A stretch of DNA of 64,000 nt from Sphingobacterium tabacisoli (GTDB taxonomy: Bacteria; Bacteroidota; Bacteroidia; Sphingobacteriales; Sphingobacteriaceae), in NCBI RefSeq assembly GCF_017908035.1, contig NZ_JAEQMU010000011.1, forward strand, positions 35,429 to 99,428, read 5' to 3'. Shown here in pieces: positions 14,481-23,345 of the stretch (within the stretch, counting starts at the first letter, position 1; every line of letters begins with the position of its first letter). The notes under the pieces are model-generated. The model saw only the letters and a program-made list of their open reading frames with translations, made no database searches and was not told the DNA's origin. Both the position numbers and the translations under genes were made by a program.

Positions 14481-17162
14481 ATGAACACAATATATAAAGT
14501 CACATCATTCATTTTATTTATTTTTATAACACAGATTACAATAGCACAAACCCTTAGCACTGCTGTATTTGAAGTGCCGGGAAACTGTGGTATGTGTAAA
14601 AAACGTATTGAAACAGCTGCCAAAATATCAGGTGTAGAATCGGCAGTGTGGGACGACAAAACCCACAAGATTACAACAAAGTACAATTCTAAAAAAGTCA
14701 ACCTAAACCAAATCCAACAGGCGATTGCCAAAGCAGGCCACGACACCCCGTTAGTCAAAGCGGAAGACGATGTATACGCCAAGCTACATGAGTGCTGTCT
14801 ATATGAGCGACTAGGTGAAGGCAAAAAAGACGAACATGCAGGTCACAACCACGATGATCATGCTGGACATAATCATGACGACCATGCTGGACATAACCAT
14901 GATGATCACGCCGGGCATAGCCATGACCCTAAGGCAAAACACGATGACGATGATGACCATGAGCACCATGATCACGAACATATTATAACGGGTGTAGTCG
15001 TGAATGAAGATGGAAAAGCAGAGCTTACTCCGATTGTCGGCGTGAATATCAAATGGCTCGAAGCACCATCAAAACAGACTACAAGTAATGAAAATGGGGT
15101 ATTCAAGATAAAACATGAAAAAGGATACAAACATCTCGTATTCTCCCACCCGGGGATGCAGGCAGATACTGTAGTCGTAAAAAACCTTCATGAAGTACTC
15201 GTTATCCACTCTAAGGACAATGTACTATCGGAAGTAGTAGTATCAAGAAGTAAAAAAGCGACCTATATCAACAAGCTAAATCCAAACCGGATGGAAGTAC
15301 TTACGACAAAGGAACTTTTCAAAGCGGCATGTTGTGACTTGAGCGAGAGTTTCTCGACCAATGCGTCTGTCGACGTCGTGAGCAATGATGCGGTAACAGG
15401 TAGTAAACAGATCCAAATGTTAGGCTTAAGTGGTATCTATACCCAACTAACAGTAGAAGGTTTACCAGGACCCCGTGGTTTTGCAACACCGCTAGGTTTG
15501 AATAGTATTGCTGGGACATGGATCAACTCTATAGAAATTTCTAAAGGTATCGGGTCTGTTGTTAATGGATTTGAAAATATGGCAGGACAGATCAATATCG
15601 AATTGAAAAAGCCACATGACTCGGACAGGTTATTTTTCAACGCTTATGCCAATAACATGGGCCGTACGGATATCAACCTAAACTTAGCACAAAAGCTGAA
15701 TGATAAGTGGTCGGTAGGTTTCTTGCTCCATGACAACTTCATGTACAATAAAGGCATGAACTATAGTAAAAATGGATATAGAGATGCACCTGTAGGTAAT
15801 CTATTCTCCGGAATCAACAGATGGCATTACGAAGATGGAAAAGGTGTGATTGCACAATTTGGGGTTAAATACCTTAAAGACGATCGTACGGGAGGACATA
15901 CCGATTTCAATAAATCTACGGACAAAGGTACAACCAATAGATATGGAATCGGTTTCGACAACCAACGCATTGAAGGGTTTGCTAAAATCGGATATGTATT
16001 CCCCGAAAACAGATTGAGAAGTATCGGCCTACAATTATCTGGTTCGAACTATAAACAAGACAGCTACTTTGGGCTTACTAATTACCTAAGCGAGCAAAGC
16101 AGTGGCTATGCCAACCTTATCTTTCAAGATGTAATTGGTTCTATAGCTCACAAGTATAAGGTGGGAGCTTCGATCTCTTATGATGACTATGACGAGACAA
16201 TAAACAAATCCAATTTCAAACGGAAAGAAGCAGTTACAGGCGCATTTGCAGAATATACCTACAGCCCTACTGAAAACTTTGATGCGGTATTAGGTCTCCG
16301 CCAGGACTACAATTCTCTATACGGCTGGTTTACCACGCCAAGAGCTGTGGTACGTTATGCACCAACATCAACTACAACGCTCCGCTTAAGCTCCGGAAGA
16401 GGACAGCGCACAGCAAATATATTTGCGGAGAACATGAGCATATTCGCATCGAGCCGTACGATTGACTTCGCTTCTTTAGCAAACCAGAACAATGCCTATG
16501 GGTTAAAACCAGAGGTATCTTGGAACACGGGACTGACCTTTGACCAGGACTTTCAATTGTTCGGACGGGAAGCGGGAATATCCATGGAATTATTCCATAA
16601 TAACTTCCAGAATCAGGTTGTTATCGATTTTGAGGACCCAAGAGCGGTATCTTTCTATAACCTAGAAGGCAAATCATTCTCGAACAGTTTGCAGACAGAA
16701 CTACGCTTTATGCCTGCACAGCACTTTGAAGCTAGATTTGCATACAGACTGTTAGATGTACAGACAGACTATGCTAGCGGACGTCTACAGAAACCATTGA
16801 CGGCAAAACATAGAGGTTTCATGAACCTTGCCTACAATCTGCATAGCGGATGGTCGTTTGACTACACGGTAAATGTAGTAGGTAAAAAGAGAATGCCTTC
16901 TACGGCATCCAACCCAGTAGAGTACCAACTACCGGAGAACTCTAAGTCGTACGTAACGATGAATGCACAGGTCAGTAGAAAATTAGGAAAAAACAAGAAT
17001 ATCGATATCTATGTAGGTGGTGAAAACTTAACAAATTACTACCAAAAAGATCCGATATTAGGTTTTGACCAACCTTTTGGCCAATATTTTGACACCAACT
17101 TATTATGGGGTCCACTAACAGGTAGAATGTTCTACACTGGGGTGAGATACCACATAAAGTAA
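14481..17162 (+). CDS. TonB-dependent receptor with N-terminal HMA domain and His-rich repeats
   Basis: 893 residues. A signal peptide (1-22) is followed by a heavy-metal-associated domain with Cys36-x-x-Cys39 (GNCGMCKKR). Residues 118-149 are four copies of an 8-residue unit close to HAGHNHDD, extended by an Asp/His tail to about residue 169. A carboxypeptidase-regulatory-like domain (170-250) leads into the plug, with a Cys284-Cys285 pair in KAACCDLSESF, and a 22-strand-type barrel ending YTGVRYHIK. The CC pair and HMA domain point to copper or a similar cation. The receptor should import or bind the metal at the outer membrane using TonB energy. Confidence 0.88.
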   Translation: MNTIYKVTSFILFIFITQITIAQTLSTAVFEVPGNCGMCKKRIETAAKISGVESAVWDDKTHKITTKYNSKKVNLNQIQQAIAKAGHDTPLVKAEDDVYAKLHECCLYERLGEGKKDEHAGHNHDDHAGHNHDDHAGHNHDDHAGHSHDPKAKHDDDDDHEHHDHEHIITGVVVNEDGKAELTPIVGVNIKWLEAPSKQTTSNENGVFKIKHEKGYKHLVFSHPGMQADTVVVKNLHEVLVIHSKDNVLSEVVVSRSKKATYINKLNPNRMEVLTTKELFKAACCDLSESFSTNASVDVVSNDAVTGSKQIQMLGLSGIYTQLTVEGLPGPRGFATPLGLNSIAGTWINSIEISKGIGSVVNGFENMAGQINIELKKPHDSDRLFFNAYANNMGRTDINLNLAQKLNDKWSVGFLLHDNFMYNKGMNYSKNGYRDAPVGNLFSGINRWHYEDGKGVIAQFGVKYLKDDRTGGHTDFNKSTDKGTTNRYGIGFDNQRIEGFAKIGYVFPENRLRSIGLQLSGSNYKQDSYFGLTNYLSEQSSGYANLIFQDVIGSIAHKYKVGASISYDDYDETINKSNFKRKEAVTGAFAEYTYSPTENFDAVLGLRQDYNSLYGWFTTPRAVVRYAPTSTTTLRLSSGRGQRTANIFAENMSIFASSRTIDFASLANQNNAYGLKPEVSWNTGLTFDQDFQLFGREAGISMELFHNNFQNQVVIDFEDPRAVSFYNLEGKSFSNSLQTELRFMPAQHFEARFAYRLLDVQTDYASGRLQKPLTAKHRGFMNLAYNLHSGWSFDYTVNVVGKKRMPSTASNPVEYQLPENSKSYVTMNAQVSRKLGKNKNIDIYVGGENLTNYYQKDPILGFDQPFGQYFDTNLLWGPLTGRMFYTGVRYHIK
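14834..14929 (+). repeat. 24-bp tandem repeat, four units, coding for His-rich metal-binding segment
   Basis: Four consecutive 24-base units begin at 14834, 14858, 14882 and 14906, each encoding about HAGHNHDD. The units differ mostly at silent positions, so selection on the protein rather than recent duplication seems to keep them alike. Confidence 0.85.
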
Positions 17163-17163
17163 T

Positions 17164-17197
17164 AAAAAGGCCGTTTGTTGTACAAACGGCCTTTTTT
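17164..17197. terminator. Bidirectional terminator between receptor and maf
   Basis: GGCCGTTTGT, loop TGT, ACAAACGGCC, flanked by A5 on the left and T6 on the right. It serves both converging genes. Confidence 0.9.
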
Positions 17198-17198
17198 A

Positions 17199-17798
17199 TT
17201 AAGAAGATAGTACAATTCGCTTGAGCTCCTCGTATAGTCGGCTAGTAGGGAGTCCGACAACGTTCTCAAAAGATCCTTCGATAGTATCTACCCCCATTCG
17301 ACCGATCCATTCCTGAATACCGTAAGAACCGGCCTTGTCATAGGGTTTGTATTTGTCCAGGTAATATTCAATCTCTTCACTATCCAGCGTTCGAAAACGA
17401 ACAATTGTCTCGCTTGTAAAACTTTTCACCTGCCCGCGATAGGCAATGGCTACTCCCGTATAAACGTGATGCGCATTACCGCTCAAACCCGCCAATACCG
17501 CCCGAGCTTCTTCTACATTTTTGGGTTTCCCAAGCACAGCATCTGTCCCATCTACCACGACTGTATCAGCTGTAATAACGATATGATTAAAAAAGTCTGG
17601 CTCTGCAAAAGCCTTGATTTTTTCCACGGCAATATACTCGGCGGCATCTTGAGGCAGCATACCTGCCGGTATCGACTCGTCGATTTCACGGACGACAACT
17701 TCAAAACCCAAATCCAGCGATGACAAAAGTTCCTTCCTGCGTGGAGATTGCGACCCTAAAATAATGGGTGTCTCCGCTATAGCTTCCAAAAACAACAT
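17199..17798 (-). CDS. maf: Maf-family nucleotide pyrophosphatase
   Basis: 199 residues with the Maf signature at the N-terminus (IILGSQSPRRKELL) and the later motifs ITADTVVV and SYGIQEW. Family members hydrolyse non-canonical or pyrimidine nucleoside triphosphates (dTTP, UTP, modified nucleotides) to monophosphates, a house-cleaning role; some are linked to septum formation. Length is normal for the family. The gene starts one base after the stop of the kdsC-like gene, so the two form a unit, ending at the terminator 17164-17197. Confidence 0.92.
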   Translation of the reverse strand: MLFLEAIAETPIILGSQSPRRKELLSSLDLGFEVVVREIDESIPAGMLPQDAAEYIAVEKIKAFAEPDFFNHIVITADTVVVDGTDAVLGKPKNVEEARAVLAGLSGNAHHVYTGVAIAYRGQVKSFTSETIVRFRTLDSEEIEYYLDKYKPYDKAGSYGIQEWIGRMGVDTIEGSFENVVGLPTSRLYEELKRIVLSS

Positions 17799-17799
17799 G

Positions 17800-18318
17800 T
17801 TATATACTTTTTATTAGAACTTCCGTATGCCACTTATCCTGAAGGCGTAAAACCTTTTCTATAATCTCGCGCACGATGCCTTCGCCTCCCCGTTTGGTAG
17901 AGACGTAGTGACTTATGCGTTTGATATCTTCAACGGCATCTGCTGGTGCAATGGCTGCGCCGACTTGCTCCATACAGCTATAATCAGGCATATCATCGCC
18001 AATAAAGGCCATATCCGCTAAGCGCAAATTGTAACGCGTAGCAAGCTCCTCAAGCAGACTCAGCTTGTCCGAGACGCCCAAATGTATCTCAGGAACATGA
18101 AGCCCCTCCATACGTTTTAAAACGCCCTGAGAATGTCCTCCTGTAATCACAAAAATCAACAAGCCCTGCTTGGCTGCATACTGAATTGCATAGCCATCCT
18201 TGACATTGAAGGTCCGCAATTGCTCTCCATTTTCGTTGACTAAAATAGCACCATCTGTCAACACGCCATCGACATCCAAAACAATGCATTTTATATTTTT
18301 TAACGTAGAATAAATCAT
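17800..18318 (-). CDS. kdsC: KDO-8-phosphate phosphatase (HAD family)
   Basis: 172 residues with the HAD motif I of the KdsC group (VLDVDGVLTDG, two Asp in the active site), motif II (FVITGG), motif III Lys (SDKLSLLEEL) and motif IV (FIGDDMPD). It has no cap domain, as in tetrameric KdsC. The enzyme removes phosphate from 3-deoxy-D-manno-octulosonate 8-phosphate in lipopolysaccharide core synthesis. The start ATG is preceded by TACCTTTG on the minus strand (complement of 18327-18334), eight bases away, again implying a very short or absent leader. Confidence 0.92.
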   Translation of the reverse strand: MIYSTLKNIKCIVLDVDGVLTDGAILVNENGEQLRTFNVKDGYAIQYAAKQGLLIFVITGGHSQGVLKRMEGLHVPEIHLGVSDKLSLLEELATRYNLRLADMAFIGDDMPDYSCMEQVGAAIAPADAVEDIKRISHYVSTKRGGEGIVREIIEKVLRLQDKWHTEVLIKSI

Positions 18319-18326
18319 AACTAATA

Positions 18327-18334
18327 CAAAGGTA
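18327..18334 (-). promoter_or_regulatory. -7 promoter element before kdsC
   Basis: Minus-strand TACCTTTG, a perfect TAnnTTTG match, eight bases before the ATG of kdsC at 18318. Confidence 0.45.
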
Positions 18335-18414
18335 ACTAATAATAGTAGATATGCTAAACCGCCTCCTTACTCAAAATAGCCATAGATTTATCAATATAAC
18401 CCAGAAACATCAAA

Positions 18415-18429
18415 ACTTTGTCACAAAGT
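18415..18429. repeat. Odd palindrome ACTTTGTCACAAAGT
   Basis: Seven-base perfect arms around a single central C, 33 bases upstream of the -33 element of the orphan promoter. Its right part (TTGTCACAAAGTA) is identical over 13 bases to the repeat copy at 7592. A regulator-binding site is possible. Confidence 0.35.
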
Positions 18430-18461
18430 AGTTGTTATCGCAACTTTTATACAGATAAGTC

Positions 18462-18492
18462 TTGACAGCTATCGATTCTTGACGTAACTTTG
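18462..18492 (+). promoter_or_regulatory. Orphan promoter in the kdsC-floA interval
   Basis: TTG (18462-18464, within TTGACA), a 20-base gap, TAACTTTG (18485-18492). Both elements fit the Bacteroidota consensus, yet no coding sequence follows on the plus strand. Confidence 0.55.
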
Positions 18493-18498
18493 TGTTAA

Positions 18499-18625
18499 CA
18501 ATTCGGAAATCTATGTAAGTGTTCGAATAGAAAAAAGAGTTGTTTTAGAATAGTCTTTTCATAATTTAGGTTTATAATTGGTTAGTAGCAAACCTTGGCG
18601 CCCATCGTCAAGGTTTTGTTCTTTT
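18499..18625 (+). ncRNA. Candidate small RNA of about 125 nt
   Basis: The 424-base gap between kdsC and floA contains a consensus promoter (18462-18492), about 125 bases of sequence without an open frame, and then an intrinsic terminator: stem AACCTTGGCG / CGTCAAGGTT (one G-U pair) around the loop CCCAT at 18591-18615, followed by TTGTTCTTTT. Promoter and terminator have the same orientation, plus, opposite to both flanking genes, so this unit belongs to neither. I see no match to tmRNA, SRP, RNase P or a tRNA. Whether it is a known RNA such as 6S RNA I cannot tell; no obvious long closing stem is visible. Confidence 0.5.
18591..18625 (+). terminator. Intrinsic terminator of the candidate small RNA
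   Basis: Ten-base-pair stem with a 5-base loop followed by an interrupted T-run (TTTTGTTCTTTT). Confidence 0.6.
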
Positions 18626-18694
18626 ATGGCCTTATATAAGAAGCCCCAACAGACAACTTATCACACAGTCCCTCAAATGCAGTCTCTTTTTAGA

Positions 18695-18727
18695 TAAAAA
18701 AAGGGGCATTTTAGTGCCCCTTTTTTA
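18695..18727 (-). terminator. Terminator downstream of floA
   Basis: GGGGCA ... TGCCCC with A-run before and T-run after (AAAAAAAGGGGCA / TGCCCCTTTTTT), 16 bases past the floA stop. Symmetrical, so it may also stop rightward read-through. Confidence 0.85.
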
Positions 18728-18742
18728 TAACGGTATCTTGGT

Positions 18743-19726
18743 TTAAGACTTATTCTTATCCGAGCCTTTAGGATTAGATATGGATGAACGCATATCAGTA
18801 TCCGCTTGAATATTTTGCATCTTGTAATAATCCATTACCCCTAGATTACCATTACGAAAAGCTTCTGCCATCGCTAATGGTACTTGCGCCTCAGCTTCGA
18901 TTACCTTAGCCTTAGCTTCCTGTGCTTTCGCTCTCATCTCCTGCTCATTCGCGACCGCCATAGCGCGACGCTCTTCAGCACGGGCATTAGCTACTTTAAG
19001 GTCAGCTTCCGCTTGGTCTGTCTGTAATTTCGCACCTACGTTCTCGCCGATATCGATATCTGCAATATCAATAGATAAGATTTCAAAGGCTGTTCCTGAA
19101 TCCAATCCTTTCGATAATACCGTTTTAGAAATACGGTCAGGATTTTCCAAAACCTCTTTATGGTTTGCAGAAGAACCTATAGTCGTAACAATACCTTCCC
19201 CCACACGAGCTAGAATTGTTTCTTCTCCGGCACCACCCACCAACTGATTAATATTGGCACGTACCGTAACTCTCGCTTTCGCGATCAACTGTATACCGTC
19301 TTTGGCAACAGCAGCTACAGGAGGCGTATTGATAACCTGAGGATTAACAGAAAGCTGTACCGCATCAAAAACATCACGTCCAGCCAAATCGATAGCTGTA
19401 GCAAGTTTAAAATCCAAAGGAATATTAGCCTTATCTGCAGAAATCAACGCTCTTATAACCTTATTTACGTTACCACCAGCAAGGTAGTGCGTCTCGATAT
19501 CATTGGTGCTGATACGAAGTCCTGCTTTGGTCGACGTAATCATCGCATTGGTAACCAATGCAGGAGACACCTTCCGTAAGCGCATTAGCACGAGATTCAG
19601 TAGACTGATACGTACATTAGAAAGTTGAGCGGTAAACCAAAGATTGACCGGCAATAGATAGAATAAAAAAAACAGTGCTATTACAGCACCAATGATGGTT
19701 AAAATTAAAGATACGTCTGGATTCAT
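18743..19726 (-). CDS. floA: Flotillin-like protein FloA
   Basis: 327 residues. A membrane segment (residues 8-28) is followed by the SPFH domain with the conserved text AMITSTKAGLRISTNDIETH and GGAGEETILARVGEGIVTTI, and a Glu/Ala-rich coiled coil (EADLKVANARAEERRAMAVA) before a polar tail. FloA proteins form oligomeric membrane microdomains that organise signalling and secretion complexes. The length matches the family. The gene stands alone with its own terminator; TATCTTTA on the minus strand (complement of 19754-19761) is a possible -7 element. Confidence 0.93.
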   Translation of the reverse strand: MNPDVSLILTIIGAVIALFFLFYLLPVNLWFTAQLSNVRISLLNLVLMRLRKVSPALVTNAMITSTKAGLRISTNDIETHYLAGGNVNKVIRALISADKANIPLDFKLATAIDLAGRDVFDAVQLSVNPQVINTPPVAAVAKDGIQLIAKARVTVRANINQLVGGAGEETILARVGEGIVTTIGSSANHKEVLENPDRISKTVLSKGLDSGTAFEILSIDIADIDIGENVGAKLQTDQAEADLKVANARAEERRAMAVANEQEMRAKAQEAKAKVIEAEAQVPLAMAEAFRNGNLGVMDYYKMQNIQADTDMRSSISNPKGSDKNKS

Positions 19727-19838
19727 ATATTGAAATTATAAAAAATAGCTCCTTAAAGATATTAATTTATTTTAATTTTTTATGCATAATCTGCGTTAGA
19801 TTCTTCGAAATCCTTATAAAGAAATTTAAACATTTATA

Positions 19839-19846
19839 TACCTTTG
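19839..19846 (+). promoter_or_regulatory. -7 element of the signalling operon
   Basis: TACCTTTG, perfect TAnnTTTG, about 100 bases before the first gene of the kinase-CheR-CheB-kinase operon, leaving a leader of roughly 95 bases. Confidence 0.45.
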
Positions 19847-19946
19847 CATTAATCTGACCTAGTCCGACTGAATGAAAAACAAAGTGTAAACTTTATATAG
19901 ACGGAATATTATTAGTTTTTTTACATTGTTTTAGAGATCACCACCC

Positions 19947-22900
19947 ATGAATAAACGAAACAAATTAAAAACACAAGTTTTTATAAGTATTGTCATCGCT
20001 ATCGCAATTATTTTAGTGTCGATACTTTATTTGTTTAACCAGTTTTCTAACTATATGGTTAGGAATGATGAAATCATCAAAAACTCCCAAGATCAGCTGC
20101 AAGCAGCTACGACTATAAATACGGATTTTTATAATCTGACACGGGCACGTATCGACCAGATAAAGGATCGACAGGATGCCGAATCTGAAGTGACAACACA
20201 CAAGAACGCACTAAAAAAGCAGGTCACTGCACTACAAACCATTAGCTCGGAAAACAAAGAAAATGCGCGACACCTGATTGAGAGGATTCAATTTGTGTTG
20301 ACCAATACGGTAGCCCCCGATGTCGCGCCATCCAAAGACCAAGCGATCAATCACTGGATCGAAGAGCAAGAAAAGAACTTACAGGCGACCAACGTATTTG
20401 TCGGATCTGTAATCACCAACCGAGCCAAAGAAATGGCCAACAATGAAAAGTACATTAACGATGTAAAATCCGTAACTACAGGATTAATAACCTTAAGCCT
20501 CCTAATAATCGGATATGTCTTTTATAAAATATTCCAGCTACTATATCAATTACGTAAATCCAGCAGTGAATTAAAAACAGTCAACAAAGAGTTTGAAGAA
20601 GCCCGGATCAAAATTGAAGATACCAATTGGATTTTGGAAAACAGTGCTTATCTAGCCGATAAAATAAGTGGCATCGATGAAAGTCAGAAAATAAGCAGTG
20701 TAGTCATTAATTTACTGAACCAGCAAGTACCATTACAGGCTATTGCTCTATTCATTAGAAAGCCAGACTCTTACGAATTTACACTATCGGCTTCCTTGGG
20801 GTTAAAAAATGCTACCAACATAACCGGATTTGTTAGCGGAGAGGGCTTCTTGGGCAAGGTTGTCGAGGATAAAAACTTTATTATCCAGGAGATACAAAAC
20901 GCTGAACATCTAAACACCCAAACAGGAACGGTAAATCAACTTCCCTCCACGGTATTTATTTCGCCTTTGATCCATGAAGGACATTGTCTTGGCGTTATCG
21001 AAATGGCGGCATTCTGTGCGAAAGTGGATCAAAAAAGATACCAAGACTATTTAACTCGTATCAGCCGGATTATCGCTACACGGATTAAATTCGGACAAAG
21101 TCACCTATTGGTTGAACAACTGCTTGAGGAAACCCAAAGACAGACGGAAGAGCTCGAAGCACAACAAGAGGAACTCCGTATCACAAACGAAGAGCTCATC
21201 CATAAGACACACTTGTTAGAATCTTCGGAAGAAGAGCTTCGCGTACAGCAAGAGGAACTGACCCAGACCAATACGGAGCTAAATCAAAAAGCCGCCGAAG
21301 TAGAGAAGCGGAACAACGAGCTCAATGATGCCCATAAAGTCGTAGAGCAAAAAATAAGTGAAGTACAACAGGCGAGTAGATACAAATCCGAATTCATGGC
21401 AAATATGAGCCACGAACTGAGAACTCCACTGAACAGCATTCTGATCCTCGCCAAATTACTACAGGACAACAAGGCTAAAAACCTAAATACTGAACAGATC
21501 AAATACGCCAGTGTCATACATGGTGCAGGAACAGACCTTTTGGAACTCATCAATGAATTACTTGACCTAGCAAAGATTGAATCTGGAAAAATAGACTTAA
21601 ATGTCGATAAGATCTATACCAAGGATTTTATTGAAAACACAGAGGAGCTCTTCCGAGCCGTAGCAAAAGACAAAGGCATTACCTTTACAGCTCAAATCGC
21701 ACCTGAGGTTCCGAGAGACTTCCTTTCGGACGAATATAGGCTACAACAGGTTATCAAGAATTTCCTATCGAATGCCTTTAAATTTACACCTATGAACGGA
21801 TCTGTAGAGCTGAATATCCGAATGCAGGCTAACAATCTGTTCTTTGAAGTCAAAGACTCCGGAAAAGGAATTACAAAAGAAAAACAAGAACTTATATTTG
21901 AAGCATTTAGACAGGAAGACGGTTCTACAAGCCGTAAATATGGTGGTACAGGATTAGGCCTTTCGATTAGCCGAGAGATCGCATCTTTACTAGGCGGAAG
22001 AGTCACCTTAGAGAGTGAGCTCGGCAAAGGCAGCACATTTGCACTAATCATCCCTTATGCTCCTTTTGAGCCTATCGAAGCAGTAAAAAAAGTAGTTCCA
22101 GTAGAGAAAAAAGAAAGCAGTAAACCGATTGTCGAAAAAGCGCCTGAACAACAACTACCTGTGGTCCAAAAAGATCGAAAAATCCTTATCATTGAAGATG
22201 ACATCAATTTTGCCGATATCTTAAAAGGATTTGCTGAGGAATATGGCTTTATAGTGACGCTCGCACACGATGGAGCGAAAGGATTTGAAGAAGCCTTGCA
22301 GACTCTACCAGATGCCATCATTCTGGATGTCATGCTGCCTATTGCCGATGGCTGGGAGGTATTGAGAATGCTCAAGGAAAACCACTCGACAAAGCATATA
22401 CCGGTACACATGATGTCTGCTGCGACCTTTAATAAAAAGGACTTCTTAGAAAAAGGAGCCATAGGCTTTATGCACAAACCTGTGACTGCAGATACGATAC
22501 AGAATACATTTGAGACCATCAACTTAAATGTGAGCCAATCTGTCAAGAAAATATTATTGATCGAAGACCAGGAGCTACAGAGCGAATTCATCAAAGATTC
22601 ATTTGCAGACCACAACATCAACGTTATCCAAACGTTCTCACTCGCCGCCGCTTGGGATAAACTTAATGAAGAGGTGAATATAGACTGTATCATCCTAGAC
22701 ATGCAACTTCCTGACGGCAATGGTTTAGATTTGATTGAAAAGATAAAAGAGACACCAAAGCTGGTCAATATTCCAATCATTATCAACACGGCTTACGAGC
22801 TCCCTAAAGAACAATACGATAAAATACTGGCCGATGCGAGGGCTACTATCCTAAAATCAGACAAATCGAGCGACCGACTGATAGATGAAGTCAATTTATT

Positions 22901-23345
22901 TCTAAATAAAATAAATAACACGTCATACCAACCCATCAAAAACATGGGCAATATCCAACAGACAAGCAATCTCAAAGGCAAGCGTGTACTGGTAGCAGAT
23001 GATGACATGCGGAATATATTTGCGCTAACCACCTCACTACAGAGCTTTGAAATGGAAATAGAAATAGCCAACAATGGTAAAGAAGCGGTCCAGATCATGA
23101 GCAATCCGGACAACGACATAGACATCATCCTAATGGACATTATGATGCCAGAAATGGATGGGTATGAAGCCATAAAAATCATCCGTGAGGATCTGAAATA
23201 TAAAAACATCCCTATCCTAGCTGTAACAGCTAAAGCAATGAAAGGAGATCGTGAAAAATCCATACAAATCGGCGCAAATGACTATGTGAGTAAACCTATA
23301 GATATCGATAAGCTAACATCATTAATGCAGGTATGGTTAGGCTAG
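19947..23345 (+). CDS. Hybrid sensor histidine kinase with GAF and three receiver domains
   Basis: 1132 residues. Two membrane helices (about 12-32 and 178-198) enclose a helical periplasmic sensor of CHASE3-like length. Then come a GAF domain (about 235-375), a long Glu/Gln-rich coiled coil (385-480), HisKA with the phospho-acceptor His near 489 (NMSHELRTPLNS), an HATPase with N, G1 and G2 boxes (GGTGLGLSISREIA), and three receiver domains with Asp near 794 (ILDVMLP), 918 (ILDMQLP) and 1063 (LMDIMMP). It should relay phosphate in a multistep pathway. It is the first gene of a four-gene operon; its last 13 bases overlap the cheR-like gene. Confidence 0.93.
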   Translation: MNKRNKLKTQVFISIVIAIAIILVSILYLFNQFSNYMVRNDEIIKNSQDQLQAATTINTDFYNLTRARIDQIKDRQDAESEVTTHKNALKKQVTALQTISSENKENARHLIERIQFVLTNTVAPDVAPSKDQAINHWIEEQEKNLQATNVFVGSVITNRAKEMANNEKYINDVKSVTTGLITLSLLIIGYVFYKIFQLLYQLRKSSSELKTVNKEFEEARIKIEDTNWILENSAYLADKISGIDESQKISSVVINLLNQQVPLQAIALFIRKPDSYEFTLSASLGLKNATNITGFVSGEGFLGKVVEDKNFIIQEIQNAEHLNTQTGTVNQLPSTVFISPLIHEGHCLGVIEMAAFCAKVDQKRYQDYLTRISRIIATRIKFGQSHLLVEQLLEETQRQTEELEAQQEELRITNEELIHKTHLLESSEEELRVQQEELTQTNTELNQKAAEVEKRNNELNDAHKVVEQKISEVQQASRYKSEFMANMSHELRTPLNSILILAKLLQDNKAKNLNTEQIKYASVIHGAGTDLLELINELLDLAKIESGKIDLNVDKIYTKDFIENTEELFRAVAKDKGITFTAQIAPEVPRDFLSDEYRLQQVIKNFLSNAFKFTPMNGSVELNIRMQANNLFFEVKDSGKGITKEKQELIFEAFRQEDGSTSRKYGGTGLGLSISREIASLLGGRVTLESELGKGSTFALIIPYAPFEPIEAVKKVVPVEKKESSKPIVEKAPEQQLPVVQKDRKILIIEDDINFADILKGFAEEYGFIVTLAHDGAKGFEEALQTLPDAIILDVMLPIADGWEVLRMLKENHSTKHIPVHMMSAATFNKKDFLEKGAIGFMHKPVTADTIQNTFETINLNVSQSVKKILLIEDQELQSEFIKDSFADHNINVIQTFSLAAAWDKLNEEVNIDCIILDMQLPDGNGLDLIEKIKETPKLVNIPIIINTAYELPKEQYDKILADARATILKSDKSSDRLIDEVNLFLNKINNTSYQPIKNMGNIQQTSNLKGKRVLVADDDMRNIFALTTSLQSFEMEIEIANNGKEAVQIMSNPDNDIDIILMDIMMPEMDGYEAIKIIREDLKYKNIPILAVTAKAMKGDREKSIQIGANDYVSKPIDIDKLTSLMQVWLG

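Noticed and set aside
22055..22789. 244-codon open frame on the minus strand
   Set aside because: Antisense to the receiver domains of the hybrid kinase; Ser/Ile-rich shadow without start signals.
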